Source of the DNA: Phoronis australis
Taxonomy: Eukaryota > Phoronida > Phoronidae
Length of the DNA: 50,685 nt
Direction of reading: 5' to 3'
NCBI GenBank assembly: GCA_002633005.1
Contig: NMRA01000655.1
Span: 171,526 to 222,210 of the forward strand
The notes beneath the pieces were generated by a model. The model was not told the DNA's origin, did no database searches, and worked only from the letters and a program-made list of their open reading frames with translations. Positions 11,601 through 19,859 of the stretch are shown piece by piece; the stretch's first letter is position 1; each line of letters starts with the position of its first letter. A program made the translations under genes and the position numbers.

Positions 11601-12744
11601 GTGTCTAGACAGTCTGTATATATCTCGGGGCACCTAGTAGACACCATAGTTAATTTTATAGTGTTGATCGTACATTGCATTTACGAGTAATATCAATAAC
11701 GATATTTTTGACGAAAATAGTTTGTTTTTTCAACTGAAAATTCTAAAATCTTTTGAATTACGCGCATAGGGAGAGAAAACAAGCTCGATTTTAATACTTG
11801 ATTTTAATATTCCAAGGTCATTGACGACATGATATTCACCATTGGTGGGTTCAACGGTGTCACCACCATATACAACGTGGAGTGTTATGACGATTCAACC
11901 GACGAATGGTAAGGACAACAGGCGACAATAACGTGAAATCTATGCAATTATGTTTTGCAACAGGAGACACTGAGCATTTATAAACTATGCCTACACTGTA
12001 CATGTGGTTGTAGCAATTTTTATTTTAAAGACACCTGTCACTGAGCAATGTACATGCATTAACAAATATCGAAAGAAATATGAATATCCTTATTGGTAAA
12101 TCCTGAGTAAATTATCTGAGGTCGAAAGAAAGCGTACCTAAACTGAAGCGCGAATAGATTGATTTAGGCCAACATATTCACTGAAAGCTGACAGTGGAAA
12201 TATCAATATCGAAACTTGGATGAGAAGCACTTGAAAATAACGTAAATCTTGAACAAAATTGGTTCCCTCTTGTGAAATGTACAGCGTATCACATTTGTGA
12301 AAGTCACAGTTAGCCTGTGAGGTGTTGCAAATTCACGGGAAAATCACCCAACGGCCGCGCTTAGCTTTCACATCATTTACACAACTTTCCGATTTAAAAA
12401 AGCTTGGACCCTGCATGTGTATCGATCAATTAAACTTCCTGGCACAGGAAATGTACCTTGTTTTAGAGGGTTCTACAATAGTTGTTTTTTTCACCTGTAT
12501 GAAAATGAGACGCGTTGTTTGTAGTTCAGTCCCCTCTTGCAGGCACCTCTTGTATTATTCAATGCTACATATCATTGTGTAAAACCAAATAGATTTTCTG
12601 ATTAGGTTCGACGCTACTGACATGAACGTCTACCGGAGTGCTCTAAGCGCATGCGTCATAAGCAGTCTTCCCAACGTCAGAGACTACATACACAAGAACA
12701 GAGATTCCCGGGATGATAAAAAGAAAATGCGATCAAACAACTAA
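2612..12744 (+). CDS. KLHL10: KLHL10-like kelch protein, 3' part (six exons, 5' incomplete)
   Basis: Six exons join with consistent phases: 2612-2693, 7348-7517, 8610-8755, 11451-11576, 11817-11908 and 12606-12744 (755 nt, 250 residues plus TAA). The product covers kelch repeats 2 to 6 with repeated GGF(D/N)G, Y and W-x(n)-APM blade motifs, for example YAMGGFDGHVR, NQWSLIAPM, NQWTMIAPMRNRRSG and FTIGGFNGVTT. Order and wording follow vertebrate KLHL10 closely, including the ending CVISSLPNV-DY. KLHL10 family members are BTB-BACK-kelch substrate adaptors of CUL3 ubiquitin ligase, known for a role in spermatogenesis; that role here is inferred from homology. BTB, BACK and kelch 1 are not in the window. 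The C-terminal tail after the last blade is basic and shorter than in mammals as I recall them. Convergent with the SWEET gene. Confidence 0.88.
2880..2985. repeat. Degenerate telomere-like CCCTAA patch
   Basis: Several irregular copies of CCCTAA/CCTAAC-like hexamers spaced by diverged bases, within a KLHL10 intron. It is too degraded for a true interstitial telomere; it may be a C-rich simple repeat. Confidence 0.4.
2986..3725. other. Intronic DNA, nothing recognised
   Basis: No coding potential or clear repeat beyond a short GC-rich patch near 3549-3570 (ctctaaatccgcctgtgg), which matches the ends of an interspersed repeat seen again near 10670-10690 and at 50664-50685. Confidence 0.4.
3735..3905 (+). 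repeat. Dispersed repeat, copy 1 (second copy at 18.5 kb)
   Basis: Matches 18525-18672 over roughly 150 bp: G-run, then 'tttgcaggcgtcagggt' (there tttgcatgcctcagggt), 'aaccgtggcaaccgac' and 'aaaattcaagagaac'. Family not identified; probably a short non-autonomous element. Confidence 0.6.
4850..4855 (-). terminator. Candidate poly(A) signal for the nested ORF
   Basis: AATAAA on the minus strand about 510 bp beyond the stop of the ORF at 5818-5363. It is the nearest canonical hexamer I see on that strand; the link is inferred. Confidence 0.3.
5363..5818 (-). CDS. Small secreted coiled-coil protein, single exon, nested in a KLHL10 intron
   Basis: A 151-residue open frame, ATG at 5818-5816. Residues 1-22 form a typical signal peptide (MFVLLSILLLLVV, polar stretch, then G-A before Cys23). 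Residues 23-60 hold four cysteines (23, 31, 45, 57) with aromatic residues, then about 60-141 is strongly helical and Glu/Lys/Gln/Leu-rich with heptad-like leucines, fitting a coiled coil. Cys138 and a Thr-rich end (TTTVAPTQP) follow, a possible O-glycosylation site. It lies antisense in the KLHL10 intron 2694-7347. I do not recognise the family; secretion is inferred from the leader. A 5' UTR intron is possible, since an acceptor-like 'attcattag' lies just upstream on that strand. ORF length and amino-acid order argue against chance. Confidence 0.65.
   Translation of the reverse strand: MFVLLSILLLLVVTKLSEVEGACEKYKTELCYWQRKFYDLKAFECRHEVYYPRWEICYDTLQEEKAKYQKLVQERQQLETLLTMTTTKLTYETKVVQELKTQDEGLKKQLKEAQLKLSSVEAYYKKAVDDLHKELEKCLAKLTTTVAPTQP
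5960..7347. other. Intronic DNA, nothing recognised
   Basis: Rest of the KLHL10 intron up to the acceptor at 7347. AT-rich unique-looking sequence without a coding frame I can support. Confidence 0.4.
7348..7517 (+). CDS. KLHL10: KLHL10-like exon b (end of kelch 2, kelch 3)
   Basis: Acceptor tttttgtag before 7348; donor g|gtaagg at 7518. One base completes Arg, followed by CYVSVTVLDNCIYAMGGFDG, then NTAERYAPKTNQW and RSDASATSLDG. This wording is nearly that of vertebrate KLHL10. The exon ends one base into a Gly codon. Confidence 0.92.
7588..7745. repeat. Two tandem copies of a GC-rich hairpin-like repeat
   Basis: Two adjacent copies of a block of roughly 70-80 bp built around 'ctatagcccccac' and 'ttttttagtgctac', in KLHL10 intron 7518-8609. 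A third single copy occurs at about 18879-18945 (ctttagccctcacttttttcagtactgcg). Looks like a MITE or SINE fragment; family unknown. Confidence 0.55.
8610..8755 (+). CDS. KLHL10: KLHL10-like exon c (kelch 4)
   Basis: Acceptor cttcctag before 8610; donor gtatgt at 8756. Two bases complete the Gly codon, then KVWIVGGFNGQECMNSGEYY, NQWTMIAPM and RRSGVGVIAHHGM. It ends in phase 0. Confidence 0.92.
9564..10121. mobile_element. Short inverted-repeat element, about 558 bp
   Basis: Ends carry TCGCTGGTTCCC at 9564-9575 and its reverse complement at 10110-10121, with weaker inverted similarity just inside (ccaacacgc versus gcgtgctgg). It has no transposase frame and no clear target-site duplication. 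Probable non-autonomous DNA transposon in KLHL10 intron 8756-11450. Confidence 0.45.
10185..10605 (+). repeat. Dispersed repeat, about 420 bp (second copy at 46.75-47.18 kb)
   Basis: Shares long blocks in the same orientation with 46745-47180: 'agagaaaattatgagtttct', 'cattgcacagtggag', 'gccggtcgcctg', 'aaaactgcacacatt' and 'gttaattaataaactc'. Neither copy has an open frame spanning it. Unknown interspersed family. Confidence 0.7.
10636..10652. other. Assembly gap inside a poly-G tract
   Basis: 17 N flanked on both sides by G runs of about a dozen; the gap size is probably arbitrary. Any ORF through it is an artefact. Immediately after it lies a repeat end, 'cgccccctaaatctgcctat'. Confidence 0.95.
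11451..11576 (+). CDS. KLHL10: KLHL10-like exon d (kelch 5)
   Basis: Acceptor tgtttgatag before 11451 and donor gtacat at 11577. 42 whole codons: IFAIGGFNGISRMNSGEKYD, then NTWMNIAEMYNPRSNYAIE. Phase 0 on both sides, so this blade is an exon-sized module. Confidence 0.92.
11817..11908 (+). CDS. KLHL10: KLHL10-like exon e (start of kelch 6)
   Basis: Acceptor attccaag before 11817; donor gtaagg at 11909. Encodes VIDDMIFTIGGFNGVTTIYN followed by VECYDDSTDEW, with the Trp codon split by the intron. Intron before it is only 240 bp. Confidence 0.92.
12606..12744 (+). CDS. KLHL10: KLHL10-like last coding exon
   Basis: Acceptor tctgattag before 12606. One base completes Trp, then FDATDMNVYRSALSACVISS and LPNVRDYIHKNRD, a lysine/arginine-rich tail, and TAA at 12742-12744. 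The block MN-YRSALS-CV--LPNV is the hallmark of the KLHL10 closing strand. Confidence 0.92.
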
Positions 12745-12850
12745 GACAGAGTTAAAGAGGCAAAAGAATGGAGTTCGACAAACGGAAACGAAGACTTGTT
12801 TAAGACATAGTTTAGATTTCAACTGTTATTTGGCAAAACGAAAAAATGGA

Positions 12851-12856
12851 AATAAA
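12851..12856 (+). terminator. Probable KLHL10 poly(A) signal
   Basis: AATAAA 107 bp after the KLHL10 stop codon on the coding strand. The minisatellite begins about 77 bp further on, so the mRNA end would fall just before or inside the first repeats. Confidence 0.5.
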
Positions 12857-12932
12857 TTCGTTTCAGTTGATGTACTTTATCAATTTTGTAAACATGAATG
12901 ATCATCGCAGACACTGGTTCCATGGACTTACA

Positions 12933-14327
12933 GAGTAAGTACCTTACTGAGTCACTTCACGTCACCTAGGTAAGTACCTTACTGAGTCACTTCACGTCAC
13001 CTAGGTAAGTACCTTACTGAGTCACTTCACGTCACCTAGGTAAGTACCTAACTGAGTCACTTCACGTCACCTAGGTAAGTACCTTACTGAGTCACTTCAC
13101 GTCACCTAGGTAAGTACCTTACTGAGTCACTTCACGTCACCTAGGTAAGTACCTTACTGAGTCACTTCACGTCACCTAGGTAAGTACCTTACTGAGTCAC
13201 TTCACGTCACCTAGGTAAGTACCTTACTGAGTCACTTCACGTCACCTAGGTAAGTACCTTACTGAGTCACTTCACGTCACCTAGGTAAGTACCTTACTGA
13301 GTCACTTCACGTCACCTAGGTAAGTACCTTACTGAGTCACTTCACGTCACCTAGGTAAGTACCTTACTGAGTCACTTCACGTCACCTAGGTAAGTACCTT
13401 ACTGAGTCACTTCACGTCACCTAGGTAAGTACCTTACTGAGTCACTTCACGTCACCTAGGTAAGTACCTTACTGAGTCACTTCACGTCACCTAGGTAAGT
13501 ACCTTACTGAGTCACTTCACGTCACCTAGGTAAGTACCTTACTGAGTCACTTCACGTCACCTAGGTAAGTACCTTACTGAGTCACTTCACGTCACCTAGG
13601 TAAGTACCTTACTGAGTCACTTCACGTCACCTAGGTAAGTACCTTACTGAGTCACTTCACGTCACCTAGGTAAGTACCTTACTGAGTCACTTCACGTCAC
13701 CTAGGTAAGTACCTTACTGAGTCACTTCACGTCACCTAGGTAAGTACCTTACTGAGTCACTTCACGTCACCTAGGTAAGTACCTTACTGAGTCACTTCAC
13801 GTCACCTAGGTAAGTACCTTACTGAGTCACTTCACGTCACCTAGGTAAGTACCTTACTGAGTCACTTCACGTCACCTAGGTAAGTACCTTACTGAGTCAC
13901 TTCACGTCACCTAGGTAAGTACCTTACTGAGTCACTTCACGTCACCTAGGTAAGTACCTTACTGAGTCACTTCACGTCACCTAGGTAAGTACCTTACTGA
14001 GTCACTTCACGTCACCTAGGTAAGTACCTTACTGAGTCACTTCACGTCACCTAGGTAAGTACCTTACTGAGTCACTTCACGTCACCTAGGTAAGTACCTT
14101 ACTGAGTCACTTCACGTCACCTAGGTAAGTACCTTACTGAGTCACTTCACGTCACCTAGGTAAGTACCTTACTGAGTCACTTCACGTCACCTAGGTAAGT
14201 ACCTTACTGAGTCACTTCACGTCACCTAGGTAAGTACCTTACTGAGTCACTTCACGTCACCTAGGTAAGTACCTTACTGAGTCACTTCACGTCACCTAGG
14301 TAAGTACCTTACTGAGTCACTTCACGT
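12933..14327 (+). repeat. 35-bp minisatellite, about 40 units
   Basis: Unit of exactly 35 bp starting TAAGTACCTTACTGAGTCAC and ending TTCACGTCACCTAGG; (14327-12933+1)/35 gives 39.9 units. I saw only one variant unit (ctaac for cttac near 13049). Every unit has TGAGTCA (AP-1 type), ACGTCA (CRE half site) and, across the junction, AGGTAAGT, a consensus 5' splice site. The array begins about 77 bp past the KLHL10 poly(A) signal and stops at an N at 14328, so the true copy number is uncertain. Confidence 0.97.
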
Positions 14328-14328
14328 N

Positions 14329-14622
14329 CAGTGGTAAAGCACGCGCGCTCTATCTGCCAGGCCGTGGGTTCGAGTTCGTGGTAAATGCAGTTTTTCATGT
14401 TTGAAACGTTCCCCGTTTTTTGTCTTGGATAATACTTCAGGAATCAAGGAAAATGTTTGATCTTTAGAGGAAAAATTAGAAAAATTTTCCTGGGCGGAAG
14501 GGGGCAAACCCCCCTCCCGACCTCCCCCCATTCGGTGCTATGCGCATCTAATCATGCTTTGCGCAAATGCTTTCAGACAAAATGTTGGGCCCCCCCTTGT
14601 GATATCCTAGATCCGCCACTGT
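14329..14622 (+). mobile_element. tRNA-derived SINE, 5'-truncated (copy 1)
   Basis: Begins inside a tRNA-like head: 'gtggtaaagcacgcgcgctc' followed by a Pol III B box GGTTCGAGTTC at 14367-14377. The body contains 'cttggataatacttcagg', a G/C-rich 'gggcaaacccccctcccgac' block and the end 'ctagatccgccactg'. The copy at 46272-46580 on the minus strand has the same order. The A-box end is lost at the minisatellite/N boundary. Confidence 0.75.
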
Positions 14623-14633
14623 CATGGTGTTGT

Positions 14634-14940
14634 AAGTATTGTATTATGCTGATGTAAGTACTGTGTATCATGGTGATGTACATGTAAGTACTGTATCATG
14701 CTGATGTAAGTACTGTGTATCATGGTAATGTACATGTAAGTACTGTATCATGCTGATGTAAGTACTGTGTATCATGGTAATGTACATGTAAGTACTGTAT
14801 CATGCTGATGTAAGTACTGTGTATCATGGTAATGTACATGTAAGTACTGTATCATGCTGATGTAAGTGTATACTGTATCTTGGTGATGTAAGTACTGTAT
14901 CAATGGGATGTAAGTACTGTATCATGGTGGTGTAAGTAAG
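14634..14940 (+). repeat. 52-bp minisatellite
   Basis: About four full 52-bp units plus decayed edges, each made of two half-units around 'gatgtaagtactgt(gt)atcatg' and 'gtacatgtaagtactgtatc'. Period measured between successive 'ctgtatcatgctg' blocks. Contains GTAAGTACT repeatedly. Confidence 0.9.
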
Positions 14941-16254
14941 CCTCCTAATTATGGTGGTCATCGACGTTTCTGGTGTGCTACCAGTGCTCGCGCGTGCTCA
15001 TAGTCTAGTGGGGAAACTAACTCTTGTATTTCATTTTTTATGCGGATGGTCGGAATCCGTTTATGGGACGAGCCTATTTCGTGTGTATACTTTTGTCCGT
15101 GTATGGAAGTCGGTTATTTTCTTTTTATTACACAGTTCGAATATCCAAATATTTTAGTGAGACTGTCTGGGAAATAAAGGAATACTGTTTTAAAGAGTAC
15201 GAAAATATATAAAGCCAAGCCGTAAGACGACATAGGTATGATATACCCAACAAACATGGTGGTACTGGGTCGTCAGTGGTTTTCTACCATTTTCTACAGG
15301 CTACCACTTACACGGCACCGGTCCAATACCAGCCCAATGCTGGTGAGCCGGTACCCGCTTTGTAGTGGATTGCTAGAACTGGTCCGGCACTGGGTTTGTA
15401 GCAGTCTGTTCAGCCGTTCACAATACGCTTACTGGTGTCAACTTATCATTTAAATTCATGGTTTTACACCAATAAATTATCAAATTTCTATCTAAACCCC
15501 TTACAAATACATCCGAGTTCTTGAACAAAAGTGTTGTTTTATTTCACTGTTACCAGGAAGAGATAACCAGGAAGGGACAACTAGCTAAACCGCCGTTTTT
15601 GGCCTCCTTCCCCGGTCTAATTTCAGGACTTAAGTTTCGTTTAAAAAAAGGAAACAGATGATTTCATCAGAGAGATTAAAGCTTTTTCTATAGAAGGATA
15701 TCAAAAAACTCACTTTGCAACCTTAAACAGTGGTGTAATTGTACTTTAAAAATATCGACTTCAGAGCACTCAATCGCAACTTCCCACACGCAGTCACGGG
15801 TATTTAAGCTTTTCCGTCGATGTATAGATGGCGCAGTAGTCAAGTACTCCCTCATTTGCATATCAAATTTGCATGTGGGAGTTCTGAGACTCTCGTCAGT
15901 TGTTGGTCGAGCGCTTGAGTGGATAAAGCGGTGACCTCCCACTGAGAGCACGCGCTGATGAAGATACCACTCGATCGCTTCGCAATCAGGAGGTGAAAAC
16001 ACTCTCATGACCGCAGTTCTGAATTCCAGCTAAGCAAGCCCTATTTCGAGGAGCGGACTTTGAATTGTTTTCGTCCCCTGACAGTGGATTGCAGAGATTA
16101 GAATGAGGTCAACATCAAACTTTCTGCGGCTACATGTCGTGTTGACAAAAGTTTGAAGTGTCAGAACCATAGACGGAGCGTGCGGGATGTCTATGATTCC
16201 TGTTCTTCAGTTGACGAAAACATTGCTATTGGCATAAAGAATGGCCGTGGGAAA
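14941..16254. other. Intergenic DNA, nothing firm
   Basis: No supported gene. At 15845-15875 there are two closely spaced octamer-like ATTTGCAT sites, and 15900-15960 has a faint tRNA-like stretch (gagtggataaagcgg); neither is enough for a call. Confidence 0.3.
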
Positions 16255-16910
16255 TTAATTTTGAGGTGGACACCTGTATCCAAGAATAAATATTAATACT
16301 CTGTAATATCTCATCCTCCGCGTTTCGTTTCTTTGACGCTGTTTGAGGTTGCGGTATCGTGAAACAACACTGTCGGGTGAGAGAAGTTGCACCGAATAAT
16401 TGGAATTGGCTGCAGTTCTTCCTTTAGAATGCCCGGACTCAACTGTGTCGTTTTCTTGGCAAGTCTCTTGCCTGCCGAAATTTTTCTGAGCATTGAAGAC
16501 ATCGGCCTTCTCTTGCGCCAATCAACCTTATATCTGCTCAGGCTACAAAAATGTTATGCCTAATTTTCTACCATTTTAGCACACTTTGTGGTTCTGCTAC
16601 AGTTAGCACTGCCATAATCGTATTTCTTAATTCCGCCACAGTATGCATACTTGGAAGTTAGTTTTGCTAGGTGTTGTTCATCATTAAATGCCTCAAATTC
16701 CTTGACGCCATGGACATTTCCGTCAACACAAAACGCACCCTTGCCATTCTTAAAAATTCGTATATATGTGCTATAATTGCTTCAAAGGACCGGCAGTAAC
16801 CGTGGCTGGAATGTCGGTAGCTTCGCGACTAAGTATACAACTAACTCCTGTTGAAATTCTCCATACTTCCAAATTCTTGTTTGCAGGTGCTGGTAATTGC
16901 CTTCAATGGT
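16255..16910 (-). pseudogene. Protein-like relic of unknown family
   Basis: On the minus strand a frame without ATG runs 16781-16560 (73 residues to a stop) with a natural-looking composition: IRIFKNGKGAFCVDGNVHGV, then KEFEAFNDEQHLAKL and KYAYCGGIKKYDYG. Upstream, one base out of frame, another segment reads LEVWRISTGVSC and ATDIPATVTAGPLKQ. Further downstream, 16502-16311 has an ATG frame of 63 residues (MSSMLRKISAGKRLAKK). These may be remains of one gene or transposon ORF. I do not recognise it, and chance cannot be excluded. Confidence 0.25.
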
Positions 16911-17098
16911 TTTCATAATAAGAGACTAGAAATGCGAGTTGTCACTGCCTTACATTTTCACTGGCCACCTTGCTACAGTCGACTTGCGCAATAGCCGAAT
17001 TAGTGTCCACATTTGTGGTCACGTGCCGGATACAGGCCCATGAGACAAGTTGCAGCAACAAATTCAGTACGAATCTATAAACCCTTTTACACGCACAA

Positions 17099-18402
17099 TT
17101 AAAGGTGAAAGCAACCTTTTTTCATGTCACTTTTAGCACAAATAAGGTTCGTTGATTATCCCAGACACATTTTTCACTTAATTGCAACTTTTCGTAATTT
17201 GATTAATTTCTCGTCATCTACTCCGGAAGTGACGTTTGGGGAGGCAAGAGTTTCGCGCCAATTTCTTTTCATTATAGTCTGACTGTGAGAGCTGTCGAGT
17301 GAGTCATTGTTCTACCTCGGTTGTGATCAGTTCGGTCGTCGTTTGCTTTTGTTTACAAGTCAGTCAACATGCCACGTCTCACACGCGCTTTGGGTACCTT
17401 GCGTCGCTTTCCGAAGGATGACACACTTCGCGTACTTGGCTAGCTCGTTCATGTGAAGAACGCAGAGTTACCCGTCCACGCAACGTACAAAGCAGTGGAG
17501 GGTTACCGAGTGTGTGGCAAGCATTGTCTGCCGTCAGATTATGACAGATATGCACGCTGAATTGATGAAGGTCCCTGCAAAACAACGCCTTAAGAAGGGT
17601 ACCATACCGTCGCTGTCGATTCCCGGCAGTGCCCCGTCGCCAACCCCGAGAAGTGCGTTTTTGAAGCGAGAAGCCTTGGGAGCTGTGGCCACTATATACA
17701 CTGACTGGAGGCACTTCATCTGCTGTCACCCGTGCCTCCGAACGTACCCCATTGCGTGCAATTTCGGAAACTAGCAGTGATTCGCCCTGTGCTGTTGTCT
17801 CTGAGCCCAGAGCCTGTAAGCAGTCCTGCAGCGATGTTGAGTAGTGGGAGTGAATACAGGCCCAGTTCGACACCCAGTGAAGAGGACAGTTCGTCATCCA
17901 ATGAACAGATCGGTGAGCCTAAGTTTGATAAGTTTATTGTGGACTTGTATTGGAGCTATTTGGAAGGTGCCAGGTGTGTGGCGAGGGAGTCACACGGCGG
18001 GATGCAAGCAATTTGGGTGCTCAGATCACTCTTCAGTGGGAGTGTGTCGCGGGACACTCGGGCAAGTGGGACAGTTCTTACTCTGTACGTGAGACAATAA
18101 TGAGTACACCCCAGTACGCAGCAACAGCGTGGCATGTTGACTGACTCCTAAGCAAAAGCAAACGACGACCGAACTTATCACAACCGAGGTAGAACAATGA
18201 CTGACTCGACTGCTCTCAGTCAGACTATATGAAAAGAAATTGGCGCGAAATTCTTGCCTCCCAAAACGTCACTTCCGGAGTAGACAACGAGTAATCAATT
18301 AAATTACGAAAAGCAGTAAATAAGTGAAAAATATGTCTGGGATAATCAACGAACCTTATTTTTGCTAAAAATGACATGAAAAAAGGTTGCCTTCGCCTTT
18401 AA
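17099..18402 (+). mobile_element. Kolobok-like element with THAP ORF (copy 1)
   Basis: Flanked by TTAA at 17099-17102 and 18399-18402, with terminal inverted repeats beginning AGGTGAAAGCAACC on the left and AGGCGAAGGCAACC (reverse complement) on the right, continuing for nearly 300 bp. TTAA flanks with AGG ends fit the Kolobok/T2 superfamily; T2 MITEs of Xenopus have TTAAAGG ends, from knowledge. It is 1296 bp inside the flanks and 70-90% similar by eye to the copy at 34789-36131. An alternative 8-bp duplication is possible (ACGCACAA / ACGCGCAA just outside TTAA), which would suggest another superfamily. Confidence 0.75.
17369..18100 (+). pseudogene. THAP-type N-terminal part of a transposase, broken
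   Basis: ATG at 17369 starts MPR, but the first zinc-ligand cysteines seen in the sister copy are missing, replaced by a small deletion; RRFPKDDTLR follows and a stop soon after. Another frame has YRVCGKHCLPSDYDRYA with the C-x2-H pair of the THAP zinc finger, then a shift to ELMKVPAKQRLKKGTIPSL. A Ser-rich linker follows (17820-17910), then FDKFIVDLYWSYLEG. After another shift comes a zinc-ribbon-like part, CQVCG ... WECVAGHSGKWDSS (about 17960-18070). No DDE catalytic domain remains before the right terminal repeat. Several frameshifts make it non-functional as read. Confidence 0.7.
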
Positions 18403-18524
18403 ACGCGCAAAACTGATACTGTATTTCTTAAACCTTTAATTCAATGCTCAAGCTATACAACGAATGCGTGTTGAAACACAACATTGACCTTGGACCAACG
18501 ATGGACTCCTTGCATCAGGACCTT

Positions 18525-18672
18525 AGTAAGCGGGGGGAGGGCGAGTGCCACCCCAAAAAATTTGCATGCCTCAGGGTCAAACCATGGCAACCGACAAAGG
18601 TGTGGGGCTGGGGAAAGACAAAAAAGAAAGACTTCGAATACTGATCAGAGCGAAAATTCAAGAGAACATTGA
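18525..18672 (+). repeat. Dispersed repeat, copy 2 (first copy at 3.7 kb)
   Basis: See 3735-3905. The same block order is kept, followed here by 'gaacattgacaactcgg'. Confidence 0.6.
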
Positions 18673-18878
18673 CAACTCGGTATCAGTGTATGGCTTACCA
18701 TTTGAGGGCCCTGGCCAGGACAATTGTTGGGTCTCCGTTTTTGCAGCATAGGTCGTCTAAGTGCCCTTGAAAATGTGCACTTAATCATTCATACATGTAT
18801 TTCGAAAATTCGAGAAAATTTGTAAAGCAAAAGTTTTTCGGAGCGTATTAATTCAGTCCAAGTTTTCCAGTGGTCCAT

Positions 18879-18945
18879 AGGCGGTGCACTACAGGGGGGC
18901 TGAGGGGGCTTTAGCCCTCACTTTTTTCAGTACTGCGCCTTCTGT
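18879..18945. repeat. Single copy of the GC-rich repeat found at 7.6 kb
   Basis: 'ggcggtgcactacagggg' leads into 'ctttagccctcac' and 'ttttttcagtactgcg', matching the order in 7588-7745. Confidence 0.5.
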
Positions 18946-19744
18946 AAACCTCCGGCATGACACTACCAACTACTCATGAGGGGAAGTTGAGATTCCAAAT
19001 TCATCAAAAACACAAAACATTCGTGCACAGCACAGAAGCTGTCTTGTAAGAAATGGCGATGCGTCACTGAACTTAGTTGAAGCCTGAAGGCAAAAATTCG
19101 ATCCATCATCTGACCACCATATCGCAAAGAAGGACCCTAAACGATAACAGGGGTATTTCTTGAATGTGGGGCAGCTCTAAATGCTTTATTGAATTAAAAA
19201 CTAGACTAATGAAATTCAAAAATTTACAAACCGTAGATCAAAAAAGAAGTTCAAGTCATTGCTCATAAATTTGGAAAGATTGTCTTTGCACTTCCTTGAT
19301 GCTTGTAGTTCCCAGTATTGTGCAATGAATTTAGGTTCTTCTAGACCGAATCGTTTGCTTGCCATTCCCGTGCACACTGCAAAGGCTGGACACGTTGTGA
19401 CTCAGTGGCGCACCCACGTTAAAAATAAGGTGTAGTCATGCAGTAGAATCCGCGCACAGTGATTGACGGGAAAAGAACTTGAACTGCACTGAGGGGTTGA
19501 AGTGTGTGCATTTTTTGGGACACGCGTTCATTTTCCCAGCCGCCCTGCAGAAGCTGGACCAGTGACCGTGTTTCAACAAGGAATTTTGATACAGCTCTAT
19601 AGGCCAAGGATTTCGGGATCATATCTTTCCAAAAAATCTTCAGGAAATGACCGTATTAAAATGAACTTTTCCCGAAACTGGGTCAAAAAACGACCTTGGA
19701 GCCAGAACACGGGTATAGGTTCGAGTTAAGCCGCACGTCTCAAA

Positions 19745-19850
19745 TGAATCATAGCGGAGCTGACCAGCGACTAGCATTAGTTCGTCGAATTGCGCATGAA
19801 TCATAGCAGAGCTGACCAGCGACTAGCATTAGTTCGTCGAATTGCGCATG
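19745..19850. repeat. Two-copy tandem duplication, 52-bp unit
   Basis: 'tgaatcatagcggagctgac' at 19745 recurs at 19797 with one G/A change and the rest of the unit identical (gactagcattagttcgtcga). Recent small duplication. Confidence 0.9.
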
Positions 19851-19859
19851 AATGGATCA

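Noticed and set aside
12933-14327. CRISPR array
   Set aside because: Perfect head-to-tail 35-bp units with no variable spacers in eukaryotic DNA; it is a minisatellite.
15880-16020. tRNA gene or SINE head near 15.9 kb
   Set aside because: A-box-like stretch but no B box at proper distance and no cloverleaf by eye.
17091-17102. 8-bp duplication (ACGCACAA / ACGCGCAA) implying a P-element type for THAP copy 1
   Set aside because: Not seen for the second copy, whereas TTAA flanks both; kept only as an alternative.
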